A stretch of DNA of 64,000 bases from Oryzias latipes (Eukaryota > Chordata > Actinopteri > Beloniformes > Adrianichthyidae): assembly GCF_002234675.1 (NCBI RefSeq), contig NC_019866.2:248001-312000 (forward strand). Direction: 5' to 3'. The notes under the pieces were generated by a model that had not been told where the DNA came from, made no database searches, and was given only the letters and a program-made list of their open reading frames with translations. Shown here piece after piece: positions 58,620-64,000 of this stretch. How positions within the stretch are numbered: the first letter of the stretch is position 1; each line of letters begins with the position of its first letter. The position numbers were made by a program, and so were the translations under genes.

Positions 58620-59311
58620 AGTTCAATTTTATCAATATAGCCCAATATTACAACAATAGTCACTTATGCCATCCAGGGAGACTATCTGAGCAGACAGAGT
58701 ATCTCTGAGGTTTTTAGGACTTAGTATAATGACCTCAGTTTTTTCTGGGTTCAAGAGGAGGTCATTAATTGTCATCCAGGTCTTGATGTCACTGATGCAG
58801 GCGTTCAGTTTCTCTATCTGGTCATTCTGGTCAGGCTTCATGGATAAATACAACTGCGTATCGTCGGCATAACAATGAAAATTAATGCTGTGTTTCCTGA
58901 TTATGTTTCCTAGGGGTAGCATATAAAGCGTAAACAGGATGGGTCCTAAGACTGAGCCCTGTGGGACTCCATAGTTAACTAGAGTGCACTGAGAGGAATG
59001 GCCATTTACATTAACGAACTGATGCCTATCGGACAGAGAGGATTTAAACCACTGGAGAGTAGATCCTCTGATCCCTATGTCCTGCTCTAATCTATGGAGT
59101 AAAATACCGTGGTCGATAGTGTCAAAGGCTGCACTGAGGTCTAACAGGACCAGAATAGAAAGTAGACCCTTTTCTGAGGCCAATAACAAGTCATTAGAGA
59201 CTCTAACTAGTGCAGTTTCTGTACTGTGGTGGGGTCTAAACCCCGACTGAAAGTCTTCAAAGTGGCTGTTGTCCTGTAGGTGGCAGTAAAGCTGCTTAAC
59301 TACAACTCTCC
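58620..59311 (-). mobile_element. L2/CR1-like LINE, copy 3: 5'-truncated and internally deleted
   Basis: Minus-strand RT sequence from the [13 protein letters not shown] region through [29 protein letters not shown] and [16 protein letters not shown] to [10 protein letters not shown]. It then jumps directly to the 3' tail (gggctatattgataaaattg, plus-strand caattttatcaatatagccc near 58624). About 1.3 kb of ORF2 and 3' UTR is missing in between. Confidence 0.82.
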
Positions 59312-60087
59312 ATTGAGGGAACAGACCGAACAGCAGCAGCTAACCCTAACCCTAACCCTGGATAGCAAGTCTTCAAACTGGGTTACAGAGAGACTGCAGA
59401 GTCTCTGAAAGCGCATTCATTCAGATGCTACTGCTGCTCCTCTCTGAATGATGTCATGGAGATGTGCACTGCTCATCCGTGCTTTAGTGCAGCTCTTCAG
59501 AGTCAACAAACCTGATGTCATCATGCATGTCCTCCATGATGAGGTCGAGAACAGCTTTTGATGGTAGCTCCTCCCACACACGGCGGGGCTATCAGGTTGA
59601 CACTCTTGTAAACAACGTGTAGCTGTGACTTTGACGCCTGTGAATCAGTTGGAATCAGGGACACTTGTTTTAAACTTGCACATACTAAGAGCGGGGGGGC
59701 AATGTGCAGTACACATGTGTGCTGAACCGTGGCCAGTGATCTGTTCGGATCAGTCGTGATCCATTGCACCCCTAACGGATTGTAAAGTGGAGAAAAACAT
59801 CTATGTGCCAACTAACCATGTTATTTGCGTAAACGGTGGAAGGGTTATGTTTGTTGTATGTTTGTTTGTGTTTCTGGCAATATTCCGGTAATAAAGGGTG
59901 AAGAGATTTTTGAAAACGACTATTATCTTTGGTTCCAGAAAATGTTGCCAGTCCCCTTTAACTTATCTTTACAAAGGTTCGGTGATGTTCTATGCATCAA
60001 GGTGGTCACATGACTGCCTTTCTACTGTCAGGCGTGTTTTCCTCAGTGTTCCTCTTCTAATGTCTTGTTTTGTTTTTGTCCCTGCAG
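59312..60087. other. Last 5' intron segment before the znf646-like coding exon
   Basis: Contains three telomere-like ccctaa units at about 59341-59360 (ctaaccctaaccctaaccct). No exon is seen. The segment ends with the pyrimidine-rich acceptor gtttttgtccctgcag at 60087. Confidence 0.4.
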
Positions 60088-60294
60088 TGTCACCTCAGGT
60101 TCCGGCGTGAACCCCCCACCCCATACCTTTTCAGGCCCGCCACCTTCGAAGGCGGGCCCTGATTGGCTGGAACTGATGGGAGAAAATGGCGAGCACCCTG
60201 AGCTGAAAGCTGCCCTTGTTTTCCGCCTCCCCCTGGGCGTTCATTTCTGCGTTGTGAACGTGACCCCGCCCCCTTTGTGTTGCTGTGGAGTACT

Positions 60295-62922
60295 ATGGCA
60301 ATGCATGATATGAGTCGTGCCAAGGGTTTCCCCTGTAAAGAATGTGATATGGTCTGTCCGAGCACACCAAGCCTTCTCGAGCATATGAAAGCACATTATC
60401 AGCTGGAAGACAGCCCCCGTTTTGAGTGTGAACAGTGTGGTCGCATTTACAAGCACGCCGCCAGCTTAGCCAATCACAAGAAGTCTCATGAAGTGGGTTC
60501 ATTTCAGTGCCCAGTTTGTACACGCACTCTGCCCAACGCTGTGGCACTGAAGAATCACTTACGGATACATACCTTGTCCCCTAGCAGCGCACACGCTGAG
60601 GAGGAGACTGAGGAGGTTACAGAGGAAGCAGGCCACGACGACAGGGACTACGGTCTCGCCCAGGACCTGTCGGGTGGGTTTGGGCGCTCTGGTTTGAACA
60701 ATAGTGGTATGGGACATAGTGTCCTGTCAGGCCACGAAGCTGAGGACAAGAAAAGCTCCCCTGAATCAGACGACGCCTGGGACAGGCCTTTCAAGTGCGA
60801 CCAGTGCGACAGAACCTACCGGCACCACGGGAGTTTGGTGAACCACAAGAAGTGCCACCAACAAGGGAACTTTAAGTGCTCCGTGTGTTTCAAACAGTTA
60901 ACCAACCTGGCTGCCCTGAACAGCCACGAGAGAACTCACTCTAAGTTCAAAACGCCGGGGGCTACAATGGTGAGCAGTAGCAGCAGTAGCAGCAGCCTCC
61001 ACGACTCGGACCGTGGGGCCGGCCCACAGTCGTCTCAAAGCGACGACACGGCTTCCAGCTTCTGCCACCTGTGCCAGATCTCGCTGCCCAGCAAAGCCGA
61101 CTTCCAGGAGCACATCCTGCTGCACAACACGGCTTCCCCCTCCCTTAGCCAGCGCAGCTTCCCCGGTATCATGGCTCACAACCTGAGCACAGTTCGATCC
61201 CCAGCGTACACCCCTGCGCTGGGGGACCCCCTACCACTGCCTCCACTTCCCACTGAAAAAAGAGGCCCCTATGACCCCATAATGGGACCCCCAGTCAACA
61301 ACCCCATCTTCACTTGTGCGTATTGTGGCGCTGGACACCCGGACTTAGAGTCTTTGAAAGTTCATTACCTGACTCATGACCCCCACCCGCCTTCCCACAG
61401 TCAGGAAAGCTCCATGTTAAATTCTGACACCCTGAGCTCGGGCTCTCAGGGTTCAGTGGCCTCTCCTTCAGGTGGACGTGTGCCACAAGCCAATTCTCCA
61501 GACGATGAAGAGCGCCGCTTCAAGTGTGGCGAATGTGGCAAGAGCTACCGGCATGCTGGAAGTCTGGTCAATCACAAACGCTGCCATCAGACTGGCCACT
61601 ACCAGTGCACCATCTGCTGCAAGCAATACCCCCACCTGGCAGCGCTGCACAGTCACCTGCGCAGCCATAAGGGGCGTCCTTCCAACCATCCAATCAGTAG
61701 TGACAGCGGCGACTGGCTGTCTCCAGAGCCACTTACGCTGGAGTCCCAGCAGAGCTACGTCCAGGAGGGCAGCGGTGCCACCACACCAATTTCACTGCCA
61801 GGGAACCTCGGCGATGCTGGCCACTTTGTGCCAGACGGCGGCCACAGTAGCGGTCTGGACTCTTTGGAGTTCCATGACCGCTTTGATGGCAGCTCGCTCT
61901 CCCAGAGCAGCTCTGCTCATCGGCAGGCCGACAGACACATGTGTGCCGACTGTGGAGAGATATACGGAGATGTTTCTGGCATCAAGTCGCACATGTGTCC
62001 TCGCCGTGGTCAGCAGGCTCCCCCACAGCAGCAGCAGCAGGGCAACATGTCCAATGGCTTCATGGGAAATATGAGCTACCACGGCTCTGGAGGAACCTCA
62101 CTGCCTTCTGGGAGCTCCAGCAGCATGAAGGAAGGCAGCCAGAGAGTGTTCTCCCAGAGTTCCAGCAAGGCCATGGGTGTCAGCACCAAGGAGGACGACG
62201 ATGACGGTGAAGTGTACCAGTGCTCGGTTTGTGGCAACCACTATGCCAGCCTCAGAGCCCTAAGGAGCCACCTGCGCAGTCATGCCAACAACCCAACTGG
62301 ACCAGGACCGTCCAGTCTGGAGCAGGGCTGGAGGATGATCTGCTCCACCTGTGGCCAGAGCTTCTCTCGGAAACAAGACCTCCTGAATCATCAGTTGATC
62401 CATGGCCCCCAGAGGCCTGACGGCCAGCAGGGTATTGCCAGTAGCTCTACCAACGGGGACAACAAAATAGACAGCCGTAACCACATCTGTGTGGACTGTG
62501 GTCTGTTCTTTGCTGATCGCCATCACCTGGTTACCCACCTGTGCCCGGGAAAGAACCAGACAATGAACAAGGCGAGTCTAAACGGGGCCAAAGGCATGTC
62601 TGCAGAGGGTGTTGGGGGAGCAAACCGTGACGTGGTGGCGGACGGGCACAGGCCCATGGTCGACCAGAGTGACAAACCCCACAAGTGTGACCAGTGTGGA
62701 CGAGGATACAGACACCCCTGCTCACTGCTCAACCACAAGAAGTCCCACAAGACGGGCGTCTTCCGCTGCCTGGTCTGCCAGAAACGCTACTACAACCTGC
62801 TGGCTCTGAAGAACCACCAGAGGACCCACTTTGACCTGAAGAGGTATGAGCACACACTCGTCCACCTTCACAGAGATGGCAGTGTTAAGGTGTGCCTCTC
62901 GTCACCGTTTTTCCCTCCTTAG
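60295..62922 (+). CDS. znf646: ZNF646-like multi-C2H2 zinc-finger protein (main coding exon)
   Basis: A probable nuclear DNA-binding transcription factor. The exon starts at the acceptor at 60087. The first ATGs are at about 60295 (MAMHDMSRAKGF, numbering from here). About 15 zinc fingers are visible. Three lie at residues 14-92, the second and third forming a tandem pair of the type GRIYKHAASLANHKKSH plus CPVCTRTLPNAVALKNH. Further pairs have the signature CGKSYRHAGSLVNHKRCH plus CCKQYPHLAALHSHLRSH, typical of ZNF646. Single fingers and two C2HC variants (CADCGEIYGDVSGIKSHMC, CVDCGLFFADRHHLVTHLC) lie between Ser-rich linkers. The last pair ends at KNHQRTHFDLKR. A donor-like gag/gtatgag at 62843/62844 suggests splicing to a downstream exon. 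Reading through gives 25 unrelated residues and a stop at 62922. Human ZNF646 is about twice as long, so the fish gene is shorter or continues beyond the window. Identity of the exact orthologue is not certain. Confidence 0.8.
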   Translation: MAMHDMSRAKGFPCKECDMVCPSTPSLLEHMKAHYQLEDSPRFECEQCGRIYKHAASLANHKKSHEVGSFQCPVCTRTLPNAVALKNHLRIHTLSPSSAHAEEETEEVTEEAGHDDRDYGLAQDLSGGFGRSGLNNSGMGHSVLSGHEAEDKKSSPESDDAWDRPFKCDQCDRTYRHHGSLVNHKKCHQQGNFKCSVCFKQLTNLAALNSHERTHSKFKTPGATMVSSSSSSSSLHDSDRGAGPQSSQSDDTASSFCHLCQISLPSKADFQEHILLHNTASPSLSQRSFPGIMAHNLSTVRSPAYTPALGDPLPLPPLPTEKRGPYDPIMGPPVNNPIFTCAYCGAGHPDLESLKVHYLTHDPHPPSHSQESSMLNSDTLSSGSQGSVASPSGGRVPQANSPDDEERRFKCGECGKSYRHAGSLVNHKRCHQTGHYQCTICCKQYPHLAALHSHLRSHKGRPSNHPISSDSGDWLSPEPLTLESQQSYVQEGSGATTPISLPGNLGDAGHFVPDGGHSSGLDSLEFHDRFDGSSLSQSSSAHRQADRHMCADCGEIYGDVSGIKSHMCPRRGQQAPPQQQQQGNMSNGFMGNMSYHGSGGTSLPSGSSSSMKEGSQRVFSQSSSKAMGVSTKEDDDDGEVYQCSVCGNHYASLRALRSHLRSHANNPTGPGPSSLEQGWRMICSTCGQSFSRKQDLLNHQLIHGPQRPDGQQGIASSSTNGDNKIDSRNHICVDCGLFFADRHHLVTHLCPGKNQTMNKASLNGAKGMSAEGVGGANRDVVADGHRPMVDQSDKPHKCDQCGRGYRHPCSLLNHKKSHKTGVFRCLVCQKRYYNLLALKNHQRTHFDLKRYEHTLVHLHRDGSVKVCLSSPFFPP

Positions 62923-64000
62923 TGCGTGATCCTGTGCTTAGGATTCAATTCCCTGGTTATGCTTCATTCACCAGTGTCCCTGCATTGAAAGTACAGACAG
63001 AGCTAATGTTTAGGCTGTTCTACAGCACTCCATCCGCCTTAAACTGGACCTGATCACAAAGTCACGCCTTCATCCTGTGATGTTGGTCCACCCATTTAGA
63101 AAGATCCCACCTCTTCTACAACGGCTTGAGACAAGATACCGCGGCGCTGCTGCCGTCCATTTCATGCAGGCGGCGTGTCACAGTGGAACCCCACGCTGCG
63201 CAAACAAAGACTTGCAGCCTTTTTTTTTTTAAATTATTCAGATGTGATTATGTCATAAATTATTGGTAAATTAGATGTTGTTATGATTTCTGACTGACAG
63301 ATGCTGATGCTTCCTGGGGGCGGGGCTAATGTTAGTCAGCATGTGGGATCAAACATCAGATCCACAAAGTCCTTTCCCAGGTTCGTTTGATTGGAGTGTA
63401 AATGAGAACTCGGGCGTCTACAGAAAAATAAACAGCAGTTCCTCAGTCATTCAATTGTGACTCTGATAACTTTTTTAACATCTTCTTGATAGTCCTCTTA
63501 TTTTATATTTTTGCTGTAGTTCCAGTTATTCAAATTATAAACGGACCAATCAGATGTCTCAGTAAAAGTGGGCGGAGCCTGCTGGCCTTATGTCCGACCT
63601 TCAAAACGTTTGATCTAATAACACCTCTTTCAGTGGAATGGTTGTGGCCTTTTAACAAGCTCACTCTTGATTGGCCAGAGTGGTTGCCATAGAAACATTG
63701 ACCCAGATCGACTTGAACCAATTGCTGCTTACTAACAACGTCTGGCTCCAACGTGGCGGTGTCCGCATTGCGAGAAAATGGCAACTAAATTCATTGGTGG
63801 GAGCCGGAATAAAGCATTTTCTATGGATAATGTCACTCACAAACAGAAAATGGTTGAACCTGATACAATGTGGTGACTGCAGTCTCAGCATCTGAACCCC
63901 CCAAACTTAAGTCATACAGCTTTTTAAAACTAAACTTTTTGAAAGAATCTCATTTTTATTGTTTCTCTTAAGATATTAAATTTGGTAACAGTAAATATTT
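62923..64000. other. 3' flank or intron of the znf646-like gene, nothing identified
   Basis: A/T-rich sequence with a T10 run near 63222 and several taataaa-like words (for example near 63426). No zinc-finger exon, transposon terminus or other gene is visible to the window end. Confidence 0.4.

Noticed and set aside
59340..59361. Telomere end or chromosome fusion point
   Set aside because: Only three units with ordinary sequence on both sides. Far too short for a telomere.
1..64000. tRNA, rRNA or snRNA genes
   Set aside because: No cloverleaf A/B-box pairs, rRNA or snRNA segments were recognised by eye. A covariance-model scan was not possible here.

Overview
The window is vertebrate nuclear DNA, almost certainly from a teleost fish. 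It has split genes with GT-AG introns and vertebrate-type CpG promoters, and a typical fish repeat load: L1/Tx1-like, L2/CR1-like and Rex3 (RTE)-like LINEs, a Tc1-like fragment, hAT and TTAA-type elements, an LTR, and many minisatellites. There are no operons or prokaryotic features. Three host genes are recognised: med15 (Mediator tail subunit), thoc6 (THO/TREX mRNA-export subunit, minus strand) and a znf646-like multi-zinc-finger gene.

Layout. 1-4484: LINE and hAT fragments plus an unassigned partial ORF at the left edge. 4485-11139: copy A of a segmental duplication, holding med15 exons 2-18 (all open and in phase) and the last two exons of thoc6. 11140-13880: a 15-bp minisatellite, a palindromic element and the probable med15 promoter. 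13880-13947: med15 coding exon 1. 13948-34501: nested transposons, positioned as med15 intron 1. 34502-37060: copy B of the duplication, where med15 carries two large internal deletions and a frame break. 36693-44305: complete 13-exon thoc6 (323 aa), with introns swollen by minisatellites. 45015-49830: A/C-rich satellite with higher-order duplication and an inserted LTR. 49844-53575: a second L2-like element. 53640 onward: CpG-island promoter and 5' region of the znf646-like gene, interrupted by a 5'-truncated L1 (55994-58147), then its main coding exon (60295-62843).

med15 and thoc6 are tail-to-tail neighbours. Copy B sits in the natural context (exon 1 upstream, whole thoc6 downstream) but encodes a broken med15. 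Copy A is intact from exon 2 to the stop but has no exon 1 in front of it. The copies are nearly identical, so this is either a very recent rearrangement or an assembly or haplotype error. That conflict is the most important observation in the window. I found no new defence or biosynthetic system. The novelty lies in gene structure and nested-element architecture. All coordinates and splice joins were read by eye and may be off by a base or two.
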